64,000 bases of DNA, from the NCBI RefSeq assembly GCF_001017175.1, contig NZ_LCYG01000011.1, forward strand, positions 31,564 to 95,563, written 5' to 3'. The position numbers were made by a program, and so were the translations under genes. A model generated the notes under the pieces. It saw only the letters and a list, made by a program, of their open reading frames with translations, did not search any database and was not told the origin of the DNA. Shown here piece by piece: positions 1 through 8,387 of the stretch. The DNA comes from Microvirga vignae (GTDB taxonomy: Bacteria; Pseudomonadota; Alphaproteobacteria; Rhizobiales; Beijerinckiaceae). The number at the start of each line of letters is the position of its first letter. The first letter of the stretch is position 1.

Positions 1-174
1 CGCGCCTACGACAATCAGATGGTCCAGGAGATGTATGCCGTACGCGCCAAGGATTCCGACAAGATGAAGGACCAGTGGGACATCTACGATCCGCTCGGCA
101 CCGTACCCGGTCCGAACGAGGACCTCGAGGTTCTGGCGCCGCCGAAGGACGGCACCTGCAAGATGCAGGCATGA
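1..174 (+). CDS. ABC transporter substrate-binding protein, C-terminal end (partial)
   Basis: Only the last 57 codons are present; the gene enters from the left edge in frame 1 and stops at a TGA at 172-174. The tail contains the stretch WDIYDPLG and ends in CKMQA. The C-terminal position directly before LivH and LivMGF genes suggests a periplasmic leucine/amide-type (Peripla_BP_6) binding protein that feeds this transporter. The assignment rests on context more than on the short sequence, so the ligand cannot be judged. Confidence 0.7.
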   Translation, partial: RAYDNQMVQEMYAVRAKDSDKMKDQWDIYDPLGTVPGPNEDLEVLAPPKDGTCKMQA

Positions 175-302
175 CGCGACAGACATCGGTGAGGCCGGGC
201 GGTTGAACGCCGTTCCGGCCGCCGAGAGCACGGCATTCCGTTTTCCCTCAGTTCCGGCTCCTCGCGGGAGGAGGCCTTCTATGACTGGAAAAGGAGTCTC
301 GC

Positions 303-1178
303 TTGGCGTTCGTCTTTCTCCTTGAGCAGGTTCTGAATGGCCTTCTGGTCGGCGCTTACTATCTGCTGATCGCCCTCGGCCTCTCGCTGATTTTTTCGCT
401 CGGCGGAATCGTCAACCTGTCCCACGGTGCATTCTATGCAATCGGCGCGTATCTCGCCGTGACGCTGACGCCCCGGCTTGGATTTGCTGGCGCTTTCGTC
501 GCATCTCCCCTGCTCGTCGCGCTCCTAGGCGTCGTCATCGAGCGCTTGTTCTTTCGGAGGTTCTACCGCTCGGATCCCATTCTCAGCCTGCTTCTGACCT
601 TCGGGCTTGCGATGATCATCGAGCAGAGTCTTCGGATGATTTTCGGGGCGGCTCCCCTGCCCTTCTCCATCCCGTCGGCCCTCAGAGGTCAGGTCTTCCT
701 CGGCAATTTCATCTATCCGCGCTATCGCCTGATCATCTTTGGCGTGGCGCTCGCAGCCGTCATCGCGACCTGGCTCCTGGTCTATCGCACCGCCTTCGGC
801 CGTGTGGTCCGGGCCGGAGTGCAAAACCCGGACATGGTGGGAGCGCTTGGCATTTCGCTTCAGCCGTACATGACGGCCGTCGCCGCACTGGGCATTGGCC
901 TGGCAGGCCTTGCCGGAGTCCTCCTGGCCCCGATCTCGGGGGTTCATCCCGCCATGGGTGCCGAGATCCTTACGGCTGCCTTTGTGGTGGTCGTCATAGG
1001 CGGGCTCGGGTCCTTCTGGGGTGTGATCGCGGCTGCAGCGCTGGTCGGCGTGGTGCGCGGCCTCACGATCTATTTCTTCCCGCCCGCCGGCGAAGCCTCG
1101 ATGTACCTGCTGATGGCTCTCGTGCTGCTCCTGCGGCCGCGTGGGTTACTCGGCGAACGCATCCAGAAATTCGAGTAG
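303..1178 (+). CDS. livH: Branched-chain amino acid-type ABC permease LivH
   Basis: A 291-residue inner-membrane permease with the family's usual length and a run of hydrophobic helices from the N-terminus. The LSHGAFYAIGAY segment near residues 38-50 and the GGLGSFWG segment near residue 233 are typical of LivH-type subunits. The start is TTG with a GGAG Shine-Dalgarno about 8 bases upstream; no nearby ATG gives a better N-terminus. It follows the substrate-binding gene and its end abuts the LivM part of the next gene by a few bases, so the set should be one operon. In this family LivH pairs with LivM to form the channel. The transported compound is unknown but is probably a carboxylate or amide linked to the downstream enzymes. 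Confidence 0.93.
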   Translation: MAFVFLLEQVLNGLLVGAYYLLIALGLSLIFSLGGIVNLSHGAFYAIGAYLAVTLTPRLGFAGAFVASPLLVALLGVVIERLFFRRFYRSDPILSLLLTFGLAMIIEQSLRMIFGAAPLPFSIPSALRGQVFLGNFIYPRYRLIIFGVALAAVIATWLLVYRTAFGRVVRAGVQNPDMVGALGISLQPYMTAVAALGIGLAGLAGVLLAPISGVHPAMGAEILTAAFVVVVIGGLGSFWGVIAAAALVGVVRGLTIYFFPPAGEASMYLLMALVLLLRPRGLLGERIQKFE

Positions 1179-1182
1179 GTTG

Positions 1183-3699
1183 ATGCGCACGAATTATTCG
1201 CCTCTCCTCATTACAGCAGCAGCGCTCATTCTGCTGCCCTTCGTTCTCGATCCCATCGGCCTGCCCCTCCGCTCGTCGATCGACGTCGTGGTGTTTGCCA
1301 TTGCCTGCCTCGGCTTGAATATCCTGGTCGGCTATACGGGGCTCGTCTCCTTCGGGCACGGCGTCTGGTTCGGGCTTGGAGCTTACGCGGCGGCGCTGAG
1401 CCAGCTTCACTGGTTCCCGGACGGCATCGTTCTTCCGGCACTCTTCGCCATCGTCTTCATTGCGGCCGCGTCGACCCTCCTCGGCGCGCTCATCCTGCGG
1501 CGTCGCGGCGTCTATTTCTCACTGCTGACGCTGGCATTGGCAGCCATGCTTTTTGCTGTCGCTTACCGCTGGACGGCGCTGACGGGTGGAGAGAGTGGGC
1601 TCGGAGGCGTCGTCCGCGCAGGTGCGATCGGCCTCGATCTGAGCTCGGACTGGACCTACTACTGGTTCGTGGCGGCGGTGGCGTTTGCCGTCTGCTTTGC
1701 TTTGCTGCGCTTCCACAATTCGCCCGCTGGAAGCGTGCTGGTGGCGATCCGGGAAAACGAACAGCGCGCCCGCTTTCTCGGCTATCCGACCAATCGCTAC
1801 AAACTCCTCGGGTTCGTGGTGTCCGCCATCGCCGTGGGACTTGCGGGCATCCTTTCGGTCTTCAATCATCGCTTCGCCTCGGCCGAGCCCCTTTCCGTCG
1901 CCTTCTCGGGCGAGTTGATCGCCATGGTGGTGATCGGCGGGATGCGCAGTTTTCTAGGACCTGCCCTGGGGGCTCTCTTCTACATTCTGTTCCGCGAATT
2001 CCTGTCGATCTGGACCCCGCACTGGCTGTTCTATTTCGGCATCCTCTTCGTCGGATTCATTGTCCTCTCGCCGACGGGATTGGTCGGGATCGCGCAACGG
2101 ATCGCCGCGCCTTTCCGCCCCAGGATCACGGAAGAGGCGGCCATGGCGGGCCGCACCCTGACGGACGAGCCTCTGCCCTCGTTTCTCAAGCCTCCGGACC
2201 ATGTCGACGGCATCATTCTGCAAGCCAAAGGCATCACCAAGAGCTTCGGGGCGCTCAAGGCCGTTCAGTCCGTCGATATCGCCGTGCGTGACCGCAGCCT
2301 TCATGCCCTGATCGGTCCGAACGGCGCCGGAAAGACCACGGCCTTCAACCTCATTTCCGGGTACTACACGCCTGATGAAGGCGATGTCCTCCTTCAGGGT
2401 CGCTCCATCGCCGGGCTTTCCCCCGAAGCGATCACGCAGGCTGGGATCGGACGCTCGTTCCAGATCACCAACCTCTTCCCGGCATTGACCGTCGAGGAGA
2501 ATGTCCGTCTCGCCATTCAGGCGCGTCACCCGCAGCGTTTTAATCCGTGGACGGCGGCACGCTCGATCAAGCAGATCGAAGCCGAGACATCGGCGGTGAT
2601 CCGCTATCTCGGCGTCGCCGGCATCGAGAAGGCCGAAGCCGGCGCCCTCTCATATGGCGGGCAGCGCCTCCTGGACATGGGCCTAGCGCTTGCCACGAAA
2701 CCGAGGGTGCTGCTGCTCGACGAGCCGCTCGCGGGCCTTGCGGCCGCCGAGCGCCAGCGCATCGGCGACATCATCAAGCGCATCTCCGCAGACGTCCCGA
2801 TGCTGCTCGTCGAACACGATATCGACCGTGTGTTCCAGATCGCCGATGCCGTCACGGTGATGAATGCGGGCCAGGTTCTGGTCGACGGAACGGTGGAGGA
2901 TGCACGCTCAAGCCCGAAGGTGCAGGAGATCTATATCGGCTCCGGCGCGGCCACCGTTGCCGCGAAGCCTCGGCAGAGCGCCGCCGAGGCGGCGACCGTG
3001 CTCACGGCAGAGAGGGTCAACACCTTCTACGGCAAGAGCCATGTCCTGGCGGACGTGTCCTTTGACGTGCGTCAACATGAGATCGTGGCCCTTCTGGGCC
3101 GCAATGGCGCTGGCAAGTCGACACTGCTCAAGACGCTGATCGGGATTGCGCCGCCCGGTTCGGGCTCGATCAGGCTCGATGGCCAGGAGATCGCCGGCCG
3201 GCCTTCCGCTGAGATCGCGCGTCTGGGGATCGGCTATGTGCCACAGGGGCGCGGGCTTTTTGCCGGAATGACCGTGGCCCAGAATCTCGAGCTCGGCCGG
3301 CTCAAGCGCGAGACCGGCCACGGTGTCCGGTGGGATCTGGATAGGATCTTCGAATACTTCCCCCGAATTCGCGAGAGGCTCGACACCCCGGCGGACTTCC
3401 TGTCCGGCGGCGAGCAGCAGATGGTGGCGGTCGCACGCGCCCTCTCAGGCGACGTGAAGGTGCTCCTCCTCGATGAGCCCTTCGAGGGTCTTGCTCCGGC
3501 AATCGTCGAGCAACTCTTCGAGAGCTTCGACAAGCTCCGCCACGAGGTCTCGATCATCATCGTCGACCACCACTTGGACCTTGCGCTCGCCTTGTCCGAC
3601 CGGACGGTCGCGCTCGAACGAGGGCGGGTGATCCATACCGGCCCATCGAAGGATCTGCGGGACGATCTTGCGCTCCGCCGCAAGGTCCTGTGGCTGTGA
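1183..3699 (+). CDS. Fused LivM permease - LivG ATPase - LivF ATPase
   Basis: One uninterrupted 838-codon frame encodes three subunits that are separate in the classical Liv system. Residues 1 to about 310 are a LivM-type permease with hydrophobic helices. Walker A GPNGAGKT near residue 378 and signature LSYGGQ mark a LivG-type ATPase. A second Walker A, GRNGAGKS near residue 639, with signature LSGGEQQ, marks a LivF-type ATPase reaching the C-terminus. The two ATPase parts are joined by an Ala-rich linker near residue 590. The ATG at 1183 (or TTG at 1180) lies just after the livH stop; an upstream in-frame GTG at 1141 would overlap livH and is less likely. The chain would place permease and both nucleotide-binding domains at fixed stoichiometry. 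LivM-LivG fusions are known; the three-part form is rarer. Confidence 0.92.
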   Translation: MRTNYSPLLITAAALILLPFVLDPIGLPLRSSIDVVVFAIACLGLNILVGYTGLVSFGHGVWFGLGAYAAALSQLHWFPDGIVLPALFAIVFIAAASTLLGALILRRRGVYFSLLTLALAAMLFAVAYRWTALTGGESGLGGVVRAGAIGLDLSSDWTYYWFVAAVAFAVCFALLRFHNSPAGSVLVAIRENEQRARFLGYPTNRYKLLGFVVSAIAVGLAGILSVFNHRFASAEPLSVAFSGELIAMVVIGGMRSFLGPALGALFYILFREFLSIWTPHWLFYFGILFVGFIVLSPTGLVGIAQRIAAPFRPRITEEAAMAGRTLTDEPLPSFLKPPDHVDGIILQAKGITKSFGALKAVQSVDIAVRDRSLHALIGPNGAGKTTAFNLISGYYTPDEGDVLLQGRSIAGLSPEAITQAGIGRSFQITNLFPALTVEENVRLAIQARHPQRFNPWTAARSIKQIEAETSAVIRYLGVAGIEKAEAGALSYGGQRLLDMGLALATKPRVLLLDEPLAGLAAAERQRIGDIIKRISADVPMLLVEHDIDRVFQIADAVTVMNAGQVLVDGTVEDARSSPKVQEIYIGSGAATVAAKPRQSAAEAATVLTAERVNTFYGKSHVLADVSFDVRQHEIVALLGRNGAGKSTLLKTLIGIAPPGSGSIRLDGQEIAGRPSAEIARLGIGYVPQGRGLFAGMTVAQNLELGRLKRETGHGVRWDLDRIFEYFPRIRERLDTPADFLSGGEQQMVAVARALSGDVKVLLLDEPFEGLAPAIVEQLFESFDKLRHEVSIIIVDHHLDLALALSDRTVALERGRVIHTGPSKDLRDDLALRRKVLWL

Positions 3700-3719
3700 G
3701 CGTTGAGGGAGACTACGGA

Positions 3720-4652
3720 ATGCCGAGTGCTGCGATCATTGGTGCGGGGCTGATCGGCCGGTCTTGGGCGATCGTCTTCGCGCGGGCCGGCTGGGATGTC
3801 CGCATCACCGACCCGAATCCCGAGACTCTTGAGAAGGCGCCCAGTCTCATCCAAGAAGGGCTCGAAGAACTTGCAAGGCATGGCCTCGTCGCAGACCCTG
3901 CAGATGCATCCGCGCACGTCATCGCCGTGCCCTCGCTTGCGGAGACCGTGATCGGCGCCGACCTCGTTCAGGAAAATGGCCCCGAAACTGTCGAGACGAA
4001 GCGAATGATCTTCGCGGAGCTCGACCGGCTCGCACCGGCGGACTGCATTCTTGCTTCATCGACCTCCGCGATCGTCGCGTCCCGGTTTACCGAAGCGCTC
4101 GCAGGCCGCGCCCGCTGCCTCGTGGCGCATCCCGTCAACCCCCCTCACCTCGTGCCGCTCGTCGAGCTCTGCGGGGCTCCGTGGACGGGGACCGAGACGA
4201 TGGCTCGCGCGCGAACCATCTACGAGAGCGTCGGGCAGGTGCCCATCACGGTGAACCGCGAGGTCGAGGGCTTCGTTCTCAACCGGCTCCAGGGCGCGCT
4301 CCTGGCAGAGGCGTTCCGGCTCGTCGGCGAGGGCGTGGTGAGCCCGCAGGATCTCGACAAGACTCTGAAGGATGGTCTCGGTCTGCGCTGGTCCTTTCTC
4401 GGTCCTTTCGAAACCATCGAGCTCAACGCGCCCGGTGGCATCGCCGATTACTGCAACCGCTATACCGGCTTCTACCGTCGTCTCTCCGAGGATCCCGCCA
4501 AACCCCATGTCTGGGACAAGGAGAATGTAAGCCGCATCCTGCAGGCCTGGGGTGAAGCGCCGGGACCCGATGTGCTCGCACGGCGCTCCGCCTGGCGGGA
4601 CAAACGCCTGGCAGCCCTGAAGGCCCACAAGCAGTCGCAATCGGACCAATGA
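3720..4652 (+). CDS. NAD-dependent 3-hydroxyacid dehydrogenase, lambda-crystallin / L-gulonate 3-dehydrogenase type
   Basis: A 310-residue enzyme of the 3-hydroxyacyl-CoA dehydrogenase fold. The N-terminal Rossmann motif GAGLIGRSWA is followed by an acidic residue in ITDPN, which favours NAD over NADP. The ENGPE and SSTSA motifs and the catalytic-His segment AHPVNPPH are those of CRYL1/gulonate dehydrogenases rather than of true fatty-acid enzymes. The ATG at 3720 has a GAGGGA ribosome site; an earlier in-frame GTG overlaps the LivMGF stop. It oxidises a 3-hydroxy acid to a 3-keto acid. With a BKACE immediately downstream, its product is a candidate BKACE substrate, as in carnitine breakdown, but the real substrate is not shown by sequence. 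Confidence 0.85.
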   Translation: MPSAAIIGAGLIGRSWAIVFARAGWDVRITDPNPETLEKAPSLIQEGLEELARHGLVADPADASAHVIAVPSLAETVIGADLVQENGPETVETKRMIFAELDRLAPADCILASSTSAIVASRFTEALAGRARCLVAHPVNPPHLVPLVELCGAPWTGTETMARARTIYESVGQVPITVNREVEGFVLNRLQGALLAEAFRLVGEGVVSPQDLDKTLKDGLGLRWSFLGPFETIELNAPGGIADYCNRYTGFYRRLSEDPAKPHVWDKENVSRILQAWGEAPGPDVLARRSAWRDKRLAALKAHKQSQSDQ

Positions 4653-4675
4653 TCTCCCGAGAAGGAACCAAGCCC

Positions 4676-5602
4676 ATGGCCCGCAAAGTCATCATCACAT
4701 GCGCCGTGACCGGCGCGATCCACACGCCTTCCATGTCCCCTCACCTGCCGATCACCCCTGAGGAGATCGCGGAAGCCGCCATCGGCGCGGCGGAGGCAGG
4801 TGCTGCGATCGTGCATCTGCACGCCCGTGATCCGAAGAACGGCAAGCCTGATCAGTCGCCCGAGGCCTTCGCTCCCTTCCTGCAAGTGGTGAAGCAGCGC
4901 ACCAATTGCGTCATCAACATCACAACGGGCGGCGCGCCGACAATGCTGGTGGAGGAGCGCGTGCGACCTGCGGCGCATTTCAAGCCGGAGGTTGCTTCCC
5001 TCAACATGGGCTCGATGAACTTCGGACTCTATCCGATGCTCAACCGGTTCAAGGAGTTCAAATACGATTGGGAGCAGCCCTATCTCGAGGGCTCGCGCGA
5101 CAGGATTTTCCGCAATACATTTGCTGACATCGAGTACATTCTGACGACCTGTTCCGAGAATGGCACCCGTTTCGAAATCGAGTGCTACGATATCGGCCAT
5201 CTCTATACACTGGCCCATTTCGTCGACCGTGGCGTCATCAAGCCGCCTCTCTTCGTCCAGAGTGTTTTCGGTCTCCTCGGCGGCATTGGCCCGCACCCGG
5301 AGGACGTAGCCCACATGAAGCGTACAGCCGACAGGCTGTTCGGGAATGATTACCAATGGTCGGTCCTAGGCGCCGGCAGGAACCAGCTCGCCATCGCGGC
5401 CCAAGCCGCAGCCATGGGTGGCAATGTCCGTGTCGGGCTTGAGGATTCGCTCTGGATCGGGCCTGGAAAGCTTGCGGAATCGAATGCGCAGCAGGTGAAA
5501 ATGGCGCGCCAAATCATCGAGGGATTGGGGCTGGAGATCGCTACTCCCGATGACGCGCGCAACATGCTGTCGTTGAAGGGAGGCGACCGTGTCAATTTCT
5601 GA
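4676..5602 (+). CDS. Beta-keto acid cleavage enzyme (BKACE, DUF849 family)
   Basis: A 308-residue TIM-barrel protein of normal BKACE length. The segment VHLHARDP supplies the two zinc-binding histidines near residues 45-47, and VGLEDSLW near residue 257 holds the conserved glutamate region. Family members use acetyl-CoA to split a beta-keto acid into acetoacetate and a new acyl-CoA. The start at 4676 is preceded by a GAAGGAA site; an alternative ATG at 4649 overlaps the preceding stop as ATGA, so translation is coupled either way. Its position after a hydroxyacid dehydrogenase suggests consecutive steps. BKACE specificity varies widely (3-keto-5-aminohexanoate, dehydrocarnitine and others), so the substrate stays open. 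Confidence 0.9.
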   Translation: MARKVIITCAVTGAIHTPSMSPHLPITPEEIAEAAIGAAEAGAAIVHLHARDPKNGKPDQSPEAFAPFLQVVKQRTNCVINITTGGAPTMLVEERVRPAAHFKPEVASLNMGSMNFGLYPMLNRFKEFKYDWEQPYLEGSRDRIFRNTFADIEYILTTCSENGTRFEIECYDIGHLYTLAHFVDRGVIKPPLFVQSVFGLLGGIGPHPEDVAHMKRTADRLFGNDYQWSVLGAGRNQLAIAAQAAAMGGNVRVGLEDSLWIGPGKLAESNAQQVKMARQIIEGLGLEIATPDDARNMLSLKGGDRVNF

Positions 5603-5652
5603 CGTGGATATGCCATGAGCACCAAATCACTTGAAACAGGAAAAGCCAGGGA

Positions 5653-6357
5653 ATGGAACAGTTGCTCTCCTCCGAAATCTTCGCCGCACTAGAGAGGGTC
5701 GATACGCCGACAGTCTGCAACGCAATCGAACTCGTCCTCGGCCGCCGGACGGCAGAGGGCTTTACGACACAGCCGGTTCTCGCTGCCCATCCGAACCTGC
5801 CAGCCGTCGTGGGCTACGCGCGCACAGGCATGATCCGCAGTTCGCAGCCCGCGCAGGAGACACCGGAGGCCGTGCGGCAGCGCCGGCTCGCCTATTACAG
5901 GTATGTCGCGGCTCAGCCCGGTCCTGCCGTGGCGGTTCTTCAGGATGGTGACCCCAGGCCCGGTCTCGGCGCGTTCTGGGGCGAGGTCAATGTGGCGATC
6001 CACAAGGGTCTTGGAGTCCGAGGTGTTCTGACCAACGGCTCGATGCGCGACCTCGGCGCCATCGATCCCGGGTTTCAAATTCTGGCGGGCGCAATCAGCC
6101 CGAGCCATGCCTTTGTCCGGATCGAGACGTACGATTGCCCAGTGGAGGTCTTCGGACTGACGGTGCGGCCCGGTGATCTGCTTCACGCCGACCGCCATGG
6201 CGCAGTCATCATCGATCCTCAGATTGCAGCGGAACTCCCCCGCGCCATTGATCTTGTAACGAGAAAAGAAGCTCCGGTCCTGAGAGCTGCCCGCAGTCCT
6301 GGCTTCACGGTAGAGAACCTGATCGAGGCTTGGGGTGAGGCAGAGGATGTCCACTAG
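5653..6357 (+). CDS. RraA-family protein (possible HMG/CHA-type aldolase)
   Basis: A 234-residue protein of the RraA/demethylmenaquinone-methyltransferase-like fold. It shows the typical GVLTNGSMRDL segment near residue 123 and GDLLHADRHGAVII near residue 176, which line the metal and pyruvate-binding site in the aldolase members. The length and the DR-H-GAV motif fit 4-hydroxy-4-methyl-2-oxoglutarate/oxaloacetate-cleaving enzymes better than the short RNase E inhibitor RraA. It is 50 bases after the BKACE gene on the same strand, so it probably belongs to the same catabolic operon. The name methyltransferase used in many databases is misleading for this family. The substrate is not predictable. 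Confidence 0.85.
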   Translation: MEQLLSSEIFAALERVDTPTVCNAIELVLGRRTAEGFTTQPVLAAHPNLPAVVGYARTGMIRSSQPAQETPEAVRQRRLAYYRYVAAQPGPAVAVLQDGDPRPGLGAFWGEVNVAIHKGLGVRGVLTNGSMRDLGAIDPGFQILAGAISPSHAFVRIETYDCPVEVFGLTVRPGDLLHADRHGAVIIDPQIAAELPRAIDLVTRKEAPVLRAARSPGFTVENLIEAWGEAEDVH

Positions 6358-6750
6358 CGCTTCGTTCGAAACGGAAGACCGGGTTCCGCTCTTCCCTCCA
6401 TGCGCGAGCGTGCTCGTCAGCTCATCTTTTACCTTTGCGGCGTGGCCGGGATTAACGAAAACCATATATCAGACCTGGATCGGCACTCTGCACACAGGAG
6501 CATGAGCAGACGATTCAAGACGCTCAAAAAGTGCCGCTTTCTGCTCTCGCATGACCAATGGGAGCATTCGCGTGCGATCATCATCGAGACGAATATGAGA
6601 TGGCCTCCCCACCTTCGATAAAGCTGCAATGATTGTGGAGCCAACTCAGGCCAAATAAGTTGCACTGACAGGAGGGTCACGTAGAATACTCTTAGGTCGA
6701 GCGCCGGAAACAGGCGAGGCTGTGGCTGGGGAATAGCCGGGAGGAAATAC
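6358..6750 (+). other. Intergenic region before tctC
   Basis: No convincing gene is visible. The right end carries a strong ribosome site, GGGAGGAAATAC, directly before the tctC ATG. The length suggests that the TctCBA operon has its own promoter here, but no clear -35/-10 pair was identified. Confidence 0.6.
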
Positions 6751-7746
6751 ATGACTTCATTTACGAGACGCGGTTTCATCGCGTCGGCGTCCACTGTCCT
6801 TGCAAGTTCAGTGGTTGGACTCAAACCAAGCTTCTCACAATCCAATTATCCTAACCGGCCGATCACGTTGATCTGCCCGTGGGGCGCGGGCGGCGGCACT
6901 GATGCAACCGCGCGCATCATCGGGCAAGTGATGGAGCAGAAGCTCGGTCAGCCCGTGAACGTGGTGAACCGAACAGGCGGAAACGGCGTGGTCGGACATG
7001 CGGCAATCGCCAGCGCGGCGCCGGATGGCTACACGATCGGCCTGCTCACCGTCGAAATCGCGATGATGCATTGGCAAGGGATGACGGACCTGACGCCGAG
7101 AAGTTACACGCCCCTGACTCTGATGAATGTCGACGCGCCCGCGATTCAGGTGAAGGCCGACAGCCCTTACAAGACCATCAAGGAACTCGCCGACGCTATC
7201 AAGGCAGCGCCTCCCGGCAAGTTGAAGGCATCGGGGACTGGCCAGGGCGGCATCTGGCATTTGGCCCTTGTGGGATGGCTGCAATCCCTGGGCCTTCAAT
7301 CCAACCACGTGGCATGGGTCCCATCGAACGGCGCCGCGCCAGGGATGCAGGATCTGGTCGCCGGCGGTGTCGACATTGTGCCTTGCTCACTCCCGGAAGC
7401 GCGGCCCATGATCGATGCAGGGCGAGCCAAGAGCCTCGCGATCCTCGCGCCGGAGCGGAACCCGCAATTTCCGAACGTGCCCACGCTTGATGAGCAGATG
7501 GGTCCCCACAAATCGGTCGGCGTGTGGCGCGGCATCGCCGGACCGAAGGGCCTTCCGGCCGATATCCAAGACAAGCTGGTTGCGGTCCTGAAGGAGGTTT
7601 ACGCCTCAAAAGAATACAAGGAGTTCATGAGCGGCCGGGGCTTCGGGGTCAAATGGGCCGAGCGGGCCGAGTTTGGTCAGTTCATGGATGAGTCGGACCG
7701 GCAAATGGGCGAGGCCATGAAGGCCGCAGGCCTGGCGAAGGCGTAG
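6751..7746 (+). CDS. tctC: Tripartite tricarboxylate transporter substrate-binding protein (TctC/Bug family)
   Basis: A 331-residue periplasmic binding protein. The N-terminus has a twin-arginine-like TRRGF followed by a hydrophobic stretch, so export may be through Tat or Sec. After the signal, YPNRPITL and PWGAGGGTDATAR are the hallmark beta-strand and ligand-loop motifs of the Bug family, and the second lobe has the common GIAGPKGLPA segment near residue 262. It binds carboxylates such as citrate-like acids in characterised members. It is followed by tctB and tctA on the same strand, giving a complete transporter. The paralogue at 38199-39161 has a very similar loop. Confidence 0.93.
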   Translation: MTSFTRRGFIASASTVLASSVVGLKPSFSQSNYPNRPITLICPWGAGGGTDATARIIGQVMEQKLGQPVNVVNRTGGNGVVGHAAIASAAPDGYTIGLLTVEIAMMHWQGMTDLTPRSYTPLTLMNVDAPAIQVKADSPYKTIKELADAIKAAPPGKLKASGTGQGGIWHLALVGWLQSLGLQSNHVAWVPSNGAAPGMQDLVAGGVDIVPCSLPEARPMIDAGRAKSLAILAPERNPQFPNVPTLDEQMGPHKSVGVWRGIAGPKGLPADIQDKLVAVLKEVYASKEYKEFMSGRGFGVKWAERAEFGQFMDESDRQMGEAMKAAGLAKA

Positions 7747-7887
7747 CTAGGGATGAGACCGAAGCGCCTCTGTCCTTAACATGCCCGATCGCAACGGCAG
7801 GTGTGCGCCCCCATCCGTCCGGACGCCTTCGCTTTGGCAGAGGCGTCCGGATCCATCCTCTTCATCCGCCTAAAGAGAAATCCGCCG

Positions 7888-8385
7888 ATGCACCTCTCTG
7901 ACCGCATCACTGGCTCGTTTGTCGCCACATTAGGCGTGCTGGCTGCCTATGGTGGCTCACGGCTTCCCCCCGTGCCGGGCCAGGATATCGGGCCGAGCGC
8001 ATTCCCGATCCTGATCGGCGTCGGCCTCATTCTGTGCGGGCTCCTGATCGCTGCCGGAATCGGACACAGCTTCGAGGAGGAGGCGGAGGCCGATCTTGCT
8101 GTCGTCGAGGGCCCTCCCGAATACGCGTCAACGAAGGCCCCTCTGACGTATAGGCTTCGCGCATTGCTGCCGCCGGGCCTGCTCCTGTTTTATGTCGTTG
8201 CAGTCGACCGTCTTGGGTTTGTTCCGACGGCAGCCATTATGATCTTCATCGCGTCCGTCGCTTTCGGCGCCAAGTTGCGCGTAGCGTTACCGCTGGCGGC
8301 ACTCGCCTCGGTTGCGATTCACTTGATCTTCTACAAACTCCTGCGCGTTCCACTGCCTGCCGGCTTGCTCCCGATGCCGTGGTGA
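7888..8385 (+). CDS. tctB: Tripartite tricarboxylate transporter small membrane subunit TctB
   Basis: A 165-residue inner-membrane protein with four hydrophobic helices, the usual layout for TctB. An acidic, non-hydrophobic loop (HSFEEEAEAD near residue 60) separates the first and second helix pairs, and the C-terminus has the family ending LLRVPLPAGLLP. The ATG at 7888 begins just before helix 1; an upstream in-frame start at 7801 would add a polar 29-residue leader. The stop overlaps the candidate starts of tctA, so the two are coupled. TctB is the poorly conserved small subunit that works with TctA. Confidence 0.9.
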   Translation: MHLSDRITGSFVATLGVLAAYGGSRLPPVPGQDIGPSAFPILIGVGLILCGLLIAAGIGHSFEEEAEADLAVVEGPPEYASTKAPLTYRLRALLPPGLLLFYVVAVDRLGFVPTAAIMIFIASVAFGAKLRVALPLAALASVAIHLIFYKLLRVPLPAGLLPMPW

Positions 8386-8387
8386 TC

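Noticed and set aside
4472..5356. Minus-strand ORF of 294 codons
   Set aside because: Antisense to the dehydrogenase and BKACE genes, with no motif of its own.
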